Assembly: GCF_000247815.1 (NCBI RefSeq)
Contig: NC_021675.1
Span: forward strand, 61,287,029-61,351,028
From: Ficedula albicollis
Lineage: Eukaryota > Chordata > Aves > Passeriformes > Muscicapidae
Direction of reading: 5' to 3'
DNA: 64,000 nt
Part shown: positions 1-12,961 of the stretch, piece by piece
Position numbering within the stretch: the first letter of the stretch is position 1
Layout: each line of letters starts with the position of its first letter
Program-made: the position numbers and the translations under genes
Notes under the pieces: generated by a model
Told to the model about the DNA's origin: nothing
Seen by the model: the letters and a program-made list of their open reading frames with translations, nothing else
The model's database searches: none

Positions 1-285
1 CCCCCTGCCAAGACAGGGTGACCTAGTGCAGGTTACACAGGGACACGTCTCGGTTTGGAATGCCTCCAGAGAGGGAGACTCCATGACCTCCCTGGGCAGC
101 TGTGCCAGTGCTCGGCCTCCCTCAGTGTCAAGAAGTTCTTCCTCATGTTGAGGAGGAACTTCTTGTGTTGTATTTTATGTCCATTGTTCCTTGTCCTGTC
201 ACTGGGCCCCACTGAAAAGAGTCTGGCACCTGCCTTTGAGATATTTGTGTGCAGTGACCAGATCCCTTCTCAGCCTCCCTTCTTA
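1..285 (-). mobile_element. CR1 LINE fragment, cut by window edge
   Basis: The + strand reads as the reverse complement of a CR1 3' region. It shows a three-amino-acid-scale pattern typical of CR1: 'ccccctgccaagacagggtg', then 'gagactccatgacctccctg', then 'ttccttgtcctgtcactggg', then 'actgaaaagagtctggc', ending in a degenerate pyrimidine-rich stretch. The element therefore lies on the minus strand and its 3' terminus is beyond the left edge. It is a dead, 5'-truncated copy with no coding capacity. Family assignment is from remembered CR1 consensus features; the subfamily is not resolved. Confidence 0.85.
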
Positions 286-357
286 ATCTAGACTTAACTT
301 TCTGAGCATAAATATAAAATGCGGTCGGGATTTGTCTTATGTTTTCAGAGTTGATAT

Positions 358-582
358 TCACATAATCACAGAATGGGTGAGGTTGGACATGAGGCATCTG
401 GCCCAACCTCCCTGCACAAGCAGAGTCAGCTGACAATACATTGCACAGGATTGTGTCCAGACAGTTCTTGAGAATCTCCAGCAAGGGAGACTCCACATCC
501 TCTTTGAGTAACCTATTCCAGTGTTCTGAAACCTGTACAGTAAAGGAGTTTTTCCTCATATTTAGGTGGAACTTCCTGTAAA
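358..582 (-). mobile_element. CR1 LINE 3' end fragment
   Basis: A second minus-strand CR1 begins with the diagnostic 3' terminal motif in reverse ('aatcacagaatgg') followed by 'gtgaggttgga', 'cccaacctccctgc', 'agactccacatcctc' and 'ttcctcatatttaggtgga'. It lies just 70 bp from the fragment at the window start, in the same orientation. The two belong to similar subfamilies and represent separate insertions, because this copy has its own 3' terminus. It is short and decayed. Confidence 0.85.
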
Positions 583-3500
583 ATTAGTACTAACCATACA
601 GAAACACCCAAATTGTCGAGACACAGGGTAGTGAAATAAATACATCCACACTATCCATAAAGCTATTCCCTAGAAACTATGTCTTTTGGCTTTTTAATTC
701 TTGGCATAAATATGTAGCTATTTCCTTGGTAGATTAAAGTGATATGTACTGCAAATTCCTTTAAATCTTGAAATTTTGTCTCATATTGTTCAAGACATAT
801 GTTGTATAAAGACATGGTTAAAATCATGCATTCTAATACTGATGAATTGAACTCAAGAGAAAACACTTGTAAATTGCTTACTAAGTAATCTTAAAACTGT
901 TTTTGTTTTATGCTCTGCTGTAGGTCTGTCAATTATACACTGTATAAAAGTTATTTTTTCTGTTCTTTCTGCATACCAAAGATAACAGCAGTCTTACATG
1001 CAAACATACAGCTGAGTAAATAAACTGTTCAGCATGCAATGATGATAATTAGATGATTATTCTTATTTTTTTATTATCCAAGATATGCCATTTATTTTAA
1101 ATTATTGGTAACCTCAGGTTTCTTAAAACCTTGAAATACTTGCAACTACAGGAAATTTCAAGAAAATTGAGGCATGTGTCAAAAAGTATCTTAGCCTAAA
1201 AATATGTCCTTTACTAATGAATTTTAATGGATGTCTTTGTTTCTGACGTGTTTTTTCTTTTGCAGTGCAATTTTTTGTAGAATCACTTTGCTGTTGCGTA
1301 CTTTCTGCTTACCATTTGATCAATGTGTATAAAGCTGCATCTGTGACTTTCTGGGTCATTAAAAAAGATGGCACACTTTTTTACTAAATCAGAGAAAACT
1401 TGTCCTTATTGCATCTTTTGCCAATTATGTTTGCTCTATTGCTTTCCTTTTTTAGACATCATTTTTACTTTTATGTCTGCTAGGCTTTTCAGCACTCTTG
1501 CTGGTTCCTGGGTGTCTGCCACATACCAGTTAATGTTGGAAAATAATCAATCCTATTTCTAAGAATGAGTCTAGAGAAAAGTGTACTAATTGGTCAATGT
1601 TTATTTTAGACCATGCAAAGTCTGGTTACCTGGTCACTATTAAGCTTTAGTTACCAGGAACACTGATTTGCCAGGAAAGCAGAGGTTTTTTTAACAGTGT
1701 GCTTTCTCCTATCAAAAATTATTCCTGTCATAAGCTTTTAAAGCATTTTAACTCGTGTGGGAAAGATGTTTTGAAGCATGCTACCAAAATTCTGTGCCTA
1801 CTGAGCAAGCTTCATCTACTTGCATCCTGCAGGGGTGAGCAGGCTCTGCCATGTGCACACTCTGTGCCCTGAAAAGGGTGAAGCAAAGAAACCTACAAGG
1901 CGTCCAAGAGAAAGTAAGAGAAAAGCTGTGAGAAGTATGAACAAGACTTATCTTCTACTTAAAGTGAGGAGAAATGCCAGGGGAAGTACAGTTGAAGATA
2001 CTGCTACACAATGTCCAGTCTCCCATACCCACAGCAGTTATACAGATTCAGGGTTCTTTGCTGGTTTTTGTTAGACACATCCTTTCTAATTGGCAAGGGG
2101 TAAAATTTAAAAGCAGTGCACTGAGCACATTTCTCTATGGTTTTATTCTTTGTTAATGTACAAATACCTGCAGTTTTGCAAGCTGTTTTTTCAGTGCTCA
2201 TCAATTTTACTTTAAAATCTACACCTGGATTACCCAAATGTATTTGTTGATCTTTTCTGAATTGTGTTCAATTTTAAAATTATTTTTTACTAACTAATCC
2301 TATGTTAAATATGCTGGATATGGTTTATAGCAAGTTAAATCTAATATAAACTTTGAGTATTTAAAAATATTTATATTGCTGCCTTTGGACCTCTGTGTTC
2401 ACAAGTTAAGGTTTTATTTTACTCAGTTGCTGAGACATGGAATTCTGATTTGGACAATAAGCCACATTCTCAGTTCACATAAATCAGCCAAGCTCCATTA
2501 TAATAAAGCCCTAGATCTGGGTCAAATTAAGAATTTGAGATTGGCTAAAGGTCTATATGTAGTACAACATTCCCTTGCCATGGGAGATAAAAGCTGAATG
2601 CTGAGGTCCTGCAGAAGGGCTCAAGTTGAATGGAATCATGGAAACAGTGAATGTGAGCTGAGACTGAAGCTTCCTCCCATCTGGGAGCAGCTCTGGAGTG
2701 TGTTTTCCCGTGTGAGAGTCTGGAGAAGTGGGTTATGTGGGCAGGGATGAATGGGAGAGATTTCCTCATCTTGTGTTTGCACTAAACCATGAGGAGCACT
2801 TCTCCACAGGATGTAAAAGTTTTGGCATATTCCTACACATCCTTCTTGTTTGTCCTTTCAGTGACCTTCCCCTCTCCTTTACTGCTCTACAAAATATTAA
2901 AGGTTCTACTGGAAAGTGGGTTGCAGAGTGGGATGCATTTTACAGGATTTGGTTTATAAGACCCATTAGAGAGGTCTGATTTTGGAAGAAGATCACAAGT
3001 GCATGCTCTAAAACCAGTCTCTCACTTTCTCTAGAGTTCAAGATCTTACAGCTTTTTTATCTTCTGAAAAAAAAAAATCCATTATTCTTTATTGGCTGAT
3101 ACGTATTTCTGTAATTAAAGTCTTCTCCCATTCCACAATTCCTAAGCCAAGTTATTTTCTGTTTTGTTTACACTTCCATGAAGCCAATATTGGGATGATT
3201 TTTCTGGAATATGAGTTTGACTGGATTTTCTGCTTGGATTCTTCCTTGATTTGTCATCTTGTGCAGAAACCTTCCACAGTTAGTCCATCAGTTGGACTGC
3301 ATGAGAGACTATCAATGGTAGGATAATTTTAATTCTTCATTTAATTTTCAGTACTGGGGAGACAGGAATTTTTAAAACTGAGCTTTCAGTTTTCCTGAAA
3401 CACAGGAAAATATAAGGGAAACTGTGAATGATTTTTATTTCTCAAAAGTTGTATCAAGCCATATTTTCCCTCATCCTTTTGTAATTTCAGAAATTGTAAC

Positions 3501-5527
3501 TTAAATCTGGAACACCTTAATATCAATGTTTTGATTAGGCAAGGTATTTTCTGTATCACTCGGGTAATATAAAATACTTTGGAAAGATCTAACTAAATAT
3601 GCATCTGGGTTTTAATTTAAGTACCAGTGCATATGGGATATTCTCCACTATGGTCAAAGTAGTTTGGAGAATTCCAGCATAGCAGGACCAGTCTTATGAG
3701 ACTTGTAGATCCTCTTTTTTAGCATAATTTTAAATCTAATACAGTGTTACTACACTGCTTTTAATGACTTTATCTCCACTCTGCAAAAAACCCCAGCCAT
3801 AATCTCTAGAATAAATTATGCAACCAGTTCTTTCAGAGAACAACAACAAAAAAAAAATTAAATCTGTGCATTGGACAAGCACAGGCCAGCAATGAATTGT
3901 TAATATCTTCACTGCATTTTCAAAAGTGCTTTTTTTTGGTCAGTGTATGGATTAGTTGTGCCATATCAAGTAAAGATAAAGCCATTAAACTCCCTTCTGA
4001 GCTATCAGTAACACAGCTTAAGCAAAGTCTCAAATTAGTAACTGAAGATCTACATGCCAACAAGATTCAACAATTCATTAGCTACATTCCCATAGGAAGT
4101 CCTTGGTAAAAATTAAATGTATCAAAAAAGTAATAAATGTACACGAAAAAGTAAATTTCAAAAGAATTATGAAAAGGTGGAAGATTGCAGAATTAAAATT
4201 TTGTATAATATGCCTATTTTCCATTTCTTAGGTACCTTTATTACTTTACTGCAGATTAGAAATTCTTTAAGTTACAGTTTTTTGTCAAGATACAATTCAT
4301 GTTAAATTTTAGCCCTATTTTTATTTTGCTTAAGTTGACTGAAGAATTTATTTTCATACAATACAAGGAGGATTGGGACACTGTGGAAGATACATGAAAC
4401 AGAGATAATTACTTGTTAGACCTCATGGAGTAGAGTACCAAAGTTACAACCTTTGAGTTCCCCAGATCCATTGGTTCAGTGAGCTGAGTATAAATGTCTC
4501 AGATATGCTCACAGTCTTGGCAAATGTCTGAATTCAGGCATAAGGAAGAAGAATCTGTTAATTTTTACTATTGTGTTTAGTTTCTGTGTCCTGTATTACA
4601 GGGTATGGTAGAATATCAATGTTTGAAATAATTCATATCTTGAGGCAATACTTCTGAGTAAATGGTGGAAAACAAAATGGGTTAAATTCATCCAACTTTA
4701 GAGAATATTGGAAACCAACCTAAAGCTATTTTCTTCCTTTCAAATTCTCAGTCTCCTAAGGGCAGGTGAAGCTCTTTGCTGGGTGGAGTTAAGTATAATT
4801 TTTCATTTGGTTTGTACTCCTTTGCACATTAAAATCGTGTTCATTCTTTAAATTCATCTTTCATGGATGAAAACAAATTAACAAAATATCTGGAATAAAG
4901 CACCATGCAAATAAATGTTCATTATTGCAGAGGCTTAAATCATGACTCAGAAGTAGGTTTATGTATTTATAATTGAACTCACTAAAAGCAAAGATCTTGT
5001 AACAAATTTATTTCACACATCTTTTTCCAAAGAACATATAAATTTGATTCAACCCTAAGATCCTACTCTTGGATGCAATTCTTGTTATTAAGGAGAGTCC
5101 AGCAGAAAAGCACAAAGTCTCTGCAGCTTAGATTTGAGAATTTTGCAATTCTTGGATTGCCATTATCCTTATACTTTGGGAAACCTGTAGCAGCCAAGGA
5201 TCTCAGAAGTGGGATTTAATAAAACAAAGGCATAGAATGTGCCAGTGGCATAAAACTGGCAGTAGGAAGTACCCAAGATGATGGCAAAGTGTCTTTGAGA
5301 CCACATGTCAGAGTTTCCCAGGATAAGTGCTTAATGGGACAGTGGTTTGAGGTGAAGTAGTAAATGACAAATTTTGTAAAACAGTGTCACTTCATACATG
5401 CTCTTGTACATGATGTAAATATGTGATTTATAAAGAATTTGAAAACAAGCAGCTGGGACTTCATACTATCAAAATGGAAAGGATTTCAAACATCAACCTT
5501 CTGTTGAAGAAATCTGGATGTATATCA
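583..5527. other. Gene-free 5' flank, no recognisable feature
   Basis: AT-rich sequence with only short chance open frames. None has a splice-site-bounded coding pattern, a recognisable domain, or codon bias unlike its surroundings. I see no RNA gene, and no repeat I can name with confidence. Confidence 0.6.
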
Positions 5528-5620
5528 TTTGCCTTTAATGGCAAATTGGAAGGGGCTAAATGCAATACTGAGTTTGCCTTTAATGGCAAATTGGAAGGGG
5601 CTAACTAAATGCAATACTGA
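5528..5620. repeat. Two-copy tandem duplication, 45-bp period
   Basis: The unit starting 'tttgcctttaatggcaaatt' at 5528 is repeated at 5573. The second copy carries a 4-bp insertion ('ctaa' again) after 'ggggctaa'. Because the period is a multiple of three, a short open frame runs through both copies, but nothing else suggests coding. Confidence 0.95.
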
Positions 5621-5789
5621 AGGCAGGATCAGAATTCAAATCTCTTTAAGAAAGCAAACTTCTGTTAAAGGCCTGTGTTAAGGAAAAGAGATGTGGAATG
5701 GGGAATAGCTGACTGGGTAGCAGAAGTGGATGGGGGATTGTGATGGGTGACAAGTCAGACATTAATAAACATTCTGGCTGTAGTACAAA

Positions 5790-6150
5790 AATGGCAAACT
5801 TCAAATCAGTAGAAGTGTCATGGACAACAGGGATAAATTTATTCTCTGTCCAGCGAGATCTTGGGACTGTATCCAGTTTAGGCACAACTCAGCACAAGAA
5901 ACATGTTGACAAATTAGAGTACAAAGAGGAGCAATAAAACTGATAAGAAGTTTAGAAAATATGAACTTTGTGGAAAGAGCAATGTTTGTTTAGTCTAGAA
6001 CAGACTGAGTGCAGATGTAACAGGCTTGACAATGTAAAAGCCTTTTACAAAGAGGATGGCTCCTCTCATCTGCAGGGGAAAGGAAAACAATTTATACTGT
6101 ATATTTTCATAACAGAAGGAGTACTTCATTAAAATACCAAGATCTATCAC
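5790..6150 (+). mobile_element. Old CR1-like fragment
   Basis: A diverged sense-strand CR1 tail. Recognisable landmarks in order are: a 'gggactgtatccagtttaggcac' type segment (CR1 ORF2 end), 'gttgacaaattagagtac', 'aagtttagaaaatatgaac', 'gtttagtctagaacagac' and 'acaaagaggatggctcc'. These follow the usual order of CR1 ORF2 C-terminus into 3' UTR. Divergence is much higher than in the other CR1 copies, so it is an ancient insertion. The boundaries are approximate. Confidence 0.6.
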
Positions 6151-9100
6151 ATACTGATGGTCTTGCTCATTGAACTTGTTAAAAACAAATTAGATAAATG
6201 TTTTTTTTAATATTTGGTGTCCTGGTTGTAGGTATTTCTGCCTCAGGGCACCAGGGTTGCACTAGGATCCCTAGGGATCCTTCTGATCCTTTGCATTTGC
6301 ATGCTTTCAGGATTTAATTTGACAAAATAGAATAGCTTTAGCTGGAGGGATCAAAAGCCTTGCATCTGTAAATGTCCCAGACTTTAGTGGATAGAAGCCA
6401 AGCATGGTGATTCAGTTTCTTTCATGTCTAGTTGTCCAACCACTAACTGAAAAGGCATTATTCCACTTGGTTGTGCTCTGTAGGAATAAACCATGATTAC
6501 ATCACTAGAGCAAGAGATAGTGGAAACCTGTTTTCTTTCAGATTTTTTAGGCTGTAGCCATATCTTTGGCACTGTCAGTCCTAATGTGCTTGTGACCAGT
6601 GACAAAGCTGTAAGTGTCATGGGATTTAATCAGTTTGAAGAGTTCAGGAGAGATTTTGAATGGTGGTTATACCAAAACACTGGATAGATGCTTAGTAAGG
6701 AATGATGTATCCTACAGTGACTGAATGGGCTTTGGTAAACCCAAGCTAAACAATAAAAAATCTTTTTGGAAGATTTAACTTTTCCATTGTATTATTCTTG
6801 TGCTCAGACAAGCTTAGTGCTTGTGAATGAATATGACAGCAAAAGAGACAGACATAATTTCTTTATCTGTACAGGCACAGCACAGGCACAGTATGAAATA
6901 CATGATGCTAAAAGGCTTTCTCAGTCTATGGGAGGATAGTTTAGTCTCCAGACTGATGCAGAAACAATTATTACCAAGCCTGATGATCCTGCTATGGGTG
7001 CCAGTCCACTGGGAAATGAGACTGGGAGAGGAGTGTAGGCCAATGAACAGCTGTCACTAACATCTTGGACTATAAACCCATAATTTAGAACAGAAATATT
7101 ACATCAATTGCATGTTACTGGTCTGTTCAGAAATTCATTTCCACTACTAAAACATTTTTATAGGCAGAATCGTTTCATATGCAGATTTTTATTTCAGCTG
7201 AATGTATGACTCCTCAGTAGTAACTGAAAAATGAAGCTTCTTGCAAAATTTTACAATTTTTATCAGGAAGAATCAGATGTAATAGTGGGTGAAGCACGAC
7301 ACAATATTTTCCAGTAATTTTTCTTGTTATTTGTTTCTTCTGGCTTATGTCGCTTTTTTGTCCACTGCCCTCAATGAAAATACTTTGAAGAACTATTGTC
7401 TGATCAGGACAGATGAATGGTCAGATATTCAGCACCTGACACTAAAGGTCCAGAACAAACTCATGCTTGTCAGCTGCTCAAAGCAATCTGAAACCCCTAG
7501 ACAATTAAAATTTTGACTGATGTTCTTCCTGTGATATAACCTTAGTTTCTATATCATGAATAGTTCAAACCTCAAATCTAAGTCTCATCAGAATCTGTTA
7601 ACAAGATATTCCTTTGCTAATTTTGATTGACAGCTCAATCCAAAAAGCAGTTTCAAAGTTCCTTAACAAATCAGTCTTTTTAAAAGAGTAACAGCAACAG
7701 GTTGCCCTCCCTAATCATCAGGCACTATTAATTTTAGGGAAGAGGTAATAGAAAATGAAGGAAGTTGTAACACAATGTTTCAAACAGGTCAATAAGACTG
7801 TAAAATCACACAGGGCTTCTCTGGCTTTGTGGTTTCCCACAACGTGATGGATACAATTAATGAATATCTTAGTATTTATCTGAAGGCCCCAGATAATCAT
7901 ATGTGGGCTTTGCAGTTCCAAAAGTAGGTCCTTATTGCAATACAGGTTTTCTACTGGAAGAGGAAGTCCCAGCTGTAAAACAGTGGGGCAATTTCCATAT
8001 ACCTGCTTCTGCTGGGTCTTAGTTGTGTGTGAAGTAAATGGTCCCAGTGTTGGAAACTTCCATTGCACATCCAATGACTTGTTGATTGTCCTATTTTGGC
8101 CTTTCAGCTTTGGGCACTGTGGTTAAAAGTTGAGGAAAACTCAGGCAAGTACCCTGAAGACTAAAAAACAGCTGCTTTTCCAATTACTATAGTATTTCTC
8201 CAGCAGTACTGCAAAAGTTACAAAGGTGCACACAACCATTCCATGGTATCAAATCATTAATATGTGCAATAAATTAATTGTATCACTCCATAACTCCAAA
8301 AATCCAGATTAACGAGAGCCTTCTCATGGTTAATTGGCAAGGTTCATGCTACTGTGCTAATTTTGTCACCTGAGAAATTTGTTGTAATTGAGTTTGGTGT
8401 CCTATTTCAGATATAAAACAAGAAATATACCCTAGAAAGTACACCATTTTTAGCCACTCAGTTTATCACTTTCATTGCCAAGGATAATATTTTCAAAATT
8501 GAAAAACATGCAGGCTTTCTCCTCATACTTGCTGAAAAAAAACTTTCCACTGCCACACAAACACAAACACACCAGTGAACACAAATCCTCAGTGAGGTAA
8601 TGGCAAAGCTCAGAAGCAAGTCTGCAAGAACTGAGACTTGCTTATGTGAACAAAAAATGTTAAATTTATAGGCTGGGTGCTGACTGCTGTCTTCCACAGG
8701 TGCTAGACATAATTTAGCAATTGAATTCTTTTTAATGACAGCATACATTTTTTGTTTCTGTTTGCTGTTATTTATAGAATATGCCTGTCAACAGACCTTG
8801 GTCCTAATTACTATCTTCTGATTAGTCTTGCTGAACAACTTTAATTTTAATGGATAGCCATATTTGTGCTTGAGACTAGTGGACTGAAAAGACAACACTA
8901 AGGCTGTGGTTTCCAGCCCTCATGTTTGCCCTTATATGCCATCAGGCAAAACATAGTCCGGGTTCTGTTATTAAGAATAGCCAGCCCATTAGTATAAGCA
9001 GTATGGATTGGAAATTATTCTTATATATTTTTTAAATTAAAAATTACTTTCCTTTTGGTGAAAAAGTAAACAATATAAAATACTGGGAAAATAAAATATT

Positions 9101-11810
9101 TAGTATAATTTTTAATTTTAGAAACGTGCATAATTTTTCCTCTTTCTGTAGGAGCAGTGACTTGGTGAGGAAAGAAGAGTGAGATGAGTAAGTTATGGTT
9201 TTTATTAAATTTCAAATTGAATATTCAATAATTCCAAATGCACCTCAAGGCAAAATGGCTATTACCATGCATATAAAGGGAGATAACTTCAAGAATATTT
9301 TGTCTGTGGGTTTCATAAAAACAGATTTCTGAGGCAAATTTATCTCTTACTAATGGAAAATTTCTGTGGATTTATGAGCCATTTTGAGTTATGAAATGAT
9401 ACCAGTGCTGATTGTACTTGTCCAAGGAAAATCTCGACCTATGTCATGAGGTCTAAGGGAAAGCAAAACAAGTCCCATTTTTCTAGGAGAGAAGTAGGAG
9501 AGAACTATGAAGCTGGTTGGGAGAATAACAGCTTTTGTAAATGAGTTTCTAAGCTCTCACATAAACAGCTTCTGGGATCTATACCAGTATTACCCAGACT
9601 GTAACAGAGCAGACACCACAAAGATCATATCCTCAAAGCCTGTAAAGATAACCAAAAATTGCCCCAAGGGGGTCTGAAAATGAATTCCTTCGCACATACG
9701 TCTATATACTCTCGTGTGTGTAGAAAAAATTATCGCTGTAGAATGAAGACCATAATCCTCTTCCCCAAAATGTTATAGTCTAATAGAAAAAGTGACAGAA
9801 CTACTAAGAGTTAGAAACAATAGCTAATGATAAATGTAGGCCACAGAAAAAGTGACACCATACTGAAGCTTCTAAATAAGCAAAAACTACATAATTAAAC
9901 AAACAAATAAAAAAAACCCCAAACTGTAACAAACCCAAAAACATAAATCCTCCCCTTCCCAAAAAAACAAACCAAAATAAAAACTCATAAAATTGTCATC
10001 ATACAGCACTATTTCACAGAAATTCAGTATTGTTCTGTCTTTCCATTCAACAGTCTGGACATATTTGACCCAAGTTATGCATAAATATTTTTTTCAGGAG
10101 CTCTTTGGGAAGGAAGCCAAAGACTCTTTCCTGGTGACCTTACACAGTTATGTCCTAAAAATGCTTCCTGTGAACAAAGCTGTTGTGCTATGGTTCTTTG
10201 AGAGATGAAATATCCTACATGGTAAGAGTCTGGGGTGTATTGCCATGTAACCATGTCTGACTGGTTTTCTATCTGCAGGAAACCAGCATATATATTGACT
10301 TAGATATGTGTTGAATTAAAAGTAACACCCTTCCAGGCCCACCTGAGCGCTGCTTTATCAGACTCTGAGAAATGAAGAAAATCGTTGCCAGTGAGTTAAG
10401 GATAATGTAGTTCAATTTTTTTTAAGATAATCTCTGCCTTCCTATGAAATCTTTCATGATAGCACTGGAGTAAGGGATAATGAGACTGATATAAAAAAAA
10501 AAAGAAATCATACTGAAAACCAGCTGCTTGAGCTTATTTCAAGCTATGTATACAATCAAAAAATGGTAACAATTTATAGCATGTCAGATAATTTCTAGGT
10601 CAAAACCAAAATGAAAGACTAGAATTCCTACTACAGCAAAATTTTCGGCTATGCTCCTCTGTAGCACGGTAATTTCTTTGAATTACTAGTGCATAGAATA
10701 TTCTCCTATCTATGAGGGTTTCAAACTCATCATTGAAGAGGCCTGACCCACTGCCAAATGGAAGCAGTGTAAAAACTACAACAAACTTGAATGAGTTCTT
10801 GAAAAAAGGAAGCCTGTTGTGAACAAAGTTGTTTCATTTTTTTATGGCTTCCCTTGAACAGAAACATATTTCCACAACTAGAAGTTTTCATTAACTGCTA
10901 CAGGCCTTAATGAAGCAGACAAGCTGAAGACCCTATATTATTACCTTTGCTACATGGCAAAAGCATGGCTGCTAAATCTCATGTAATATGCTGTTAACTA
11001 CTTCCTGAAGGACTTCTGGTAACATTCTTGAAAGAAACAGTGAGAAAAGAAACAACAAATATTTAGAATTATAATGTGCATCAATGGATATCATACTGAG
11101 GGTATTGAAGATAAAGTAGGCAAAAATAATGCAAATCTTGCTTGTGTACAGGAGAGAGATCTGAATAGTTCAAGGTCCTTAATTTCATACCCATACACTG
11201 AAATAATTTTAGGTTCTCCCTTTCTGAAATGATACTTTCTTCCATGCCACAATCTGATTGGTATCATCAGTTTGGTGCTGGTGCAGTGGAATGGAATTGA
11301 TGACACAGAAGGATCCTTGCCCAACCCGAAAGAGTCTATGTAAACAATTTTTAGCTAACACAGATTTTTCTGCCTCTCTGCTAATCCTTGATATGCAGGA
11401 TATGTTACTTTCTAAAGGAAAGGGATATTCCTTACATTTTAAAATACACAACCCTTTGAATGCAAATAAAATGACTAATGCTTCTTAAGCTCACAGTGGT
11501 TCCATGCAATAACTTAAATGAGAGGCTGTTAGTTCATCTATGAGTGAAAACCAAAACCAGAAGAATTGGCTTGTTAGAGTTCTCACAACACATAGCTATG
11601 AGTTATGATCATGGTGGGGAATATATTTCTTTTTCAGTTACCTTCTTTTAAGCTTCTCTTTCAGATGTTTCATTATATTGGGATTTTAGAAAATAATTGC
11701 ATCTAATCTCTTTCTAAAAAGTCTTACTGAGAAAGAGGGAAGGAGCAGATGTTATTTTCAAATGTGAAAATCTAGCTAAAAAGATGAAACACAAGTTTGC
11801 TAGCAACAGT
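6151..11810. other. Gene-free 5' flank
   Basis: No exon-like or RNA-gene pattern is seen. The only notable feature is the A/C-rich low-complexity patch listed separately at about 9.9 kb. Confidence 0.55.
9895..9990. repeat. A/C-rich low-complexity tract
   Basis: The stretch is almost free of G and T, with repeated 'aaac', 'aaaaaaaacccc' and 'ccccttcccaaaaaaac' blocks. It is simple low-complexity DNA with no regular unit. Confidence 0.8.
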
Positions 11811-11938
11811 CCATAAACCCCACGTTCTTCTACTGTGCTCTCTAAGGGAAGTCAAATTTGAAAAACAACAGGAAAAACCATAAACCCCACGTTCTTCTAC
11901 TGTGCTCTTTAAGGGAAGTCAAATTTGAAAAACAACAG
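11811..11938. repeat. Two-copy tandem duplication, 67-bp period
   Basis: The segment starting 'ccataaaccccacgttcttc' at 11811 recurs at 11878 with one substitution ('ctctctaagg' versus 'ctctttaagg'), separated only by a few bases. Near-identity indicates a recent event or an assembly overlap. Confidence 0.95.
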
Positions 11939-12791
11939 AGATATTGGTCTCCTTCTAAAGGCATATTCTGAGAGTCTTTGCATGAATTTAGGATAAATGA
12001 ATTAATATAAGATGTCTGCTGGTCACTGCTCTCTGTGTGTACATGAAATGCCTAGTGAAACATACTCATCAAAAGAATTTGGCATAAAGATACCAACAGT
12101 GTGGATGGTCATGGGCTTTACTGGAGAGCAGGTAACTTGATACCCAGCTTGGGCAGGACAGGACAACTGTATGCAAGCCAAGAAGCAAAGCTTTATATAT
12201 GAAAGGAAGTTTTAACAGGAAAATCATACATATTGCATTTCAGCTCATAAAGACACTGTTTTTTACTGTAAAGAGCTTCTGCTCTAAGAGTTCTGGCAGC
12301 AGAAGTTTGCTTTGAGTCCCTCTCTTGTTGATGTTAGAGTCAGCAGGAACACCTCCACTGCTGTGAAAGAGTGGATATCCTGGATTGTCCAGCACGCTTT
12401 AGGAATGCTCTAGACCCCACTCCAACCTCTTTGAATCTGATAAGCAGTGTGGATGCTCAGTGCCTGGCAGGGATTCCTGAAAGTGTTCATCAGGACCCAT
12501 CACAACAAGATCTTTGCACTGTACAGCATTTCTCCACTCTAACTACTGTGGTGACTGCCCAGCCTCAACCCCCAGCTGCCAATCTGCAATTGCCAAATCT
12601 GCTTTGCCTTTACTGGGACTACTGAGACTACAAAGTAACTGCCCACTGCAGAGCTCTCCAGCTCGCTAACTGAATCAAACTTCTTCGGCAGTATTATAAA
12701 ATCTGGGTCTCGATACATATCGAGTATCAACTTCACCAGTTTTATCAGGGATGTAGGTGTCTATCTACAGGACCAAGATAAAAACCAGCCA

Positions 12792-12961
12792 TTCGATGAG
12801 CGTAAGTTTTTATTCTGACCAGCTTTTATTTGAAATGAAAAAATGCAGTCTGGATAGTGTCAGTTTGGAGGGCTATTTCGATGAGCGTAAGTTTTTATTC
12901 TGACCAGCTTTTATTTGAAATGAAAAAATGCAGTCTGGATAGTGTCAGTTTGGAGGGCTAT
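12792..12961. repeat. Two-copy tandem duplication, 85-bp period
   Basis: The 85-bp unit starting 'ttcgatgagcgtaagttttt' at 12792 is repeated without visible change from 12877, directly abutting. No function is apparent. Confidence 0.95.

Noticed and set aside
143..559. 138-residue minus-strand open frame at the left edge
   Set aside because: It overlaps two CR1 3' ends that are non-coding in the element; chance frame.
5423..5608. Small open frame with a repeated 15-residue unit (FAFNGKLEGA)
   Set aside because: The period is 45 bp, a multiple of three by chance; no start context, conservation or domain seen.
12110..12770. Moderately GC-richer stretch considered as a solo LTR
   Set aside because: I could not find matching terminal TG...CA ends or a target-site duplication.
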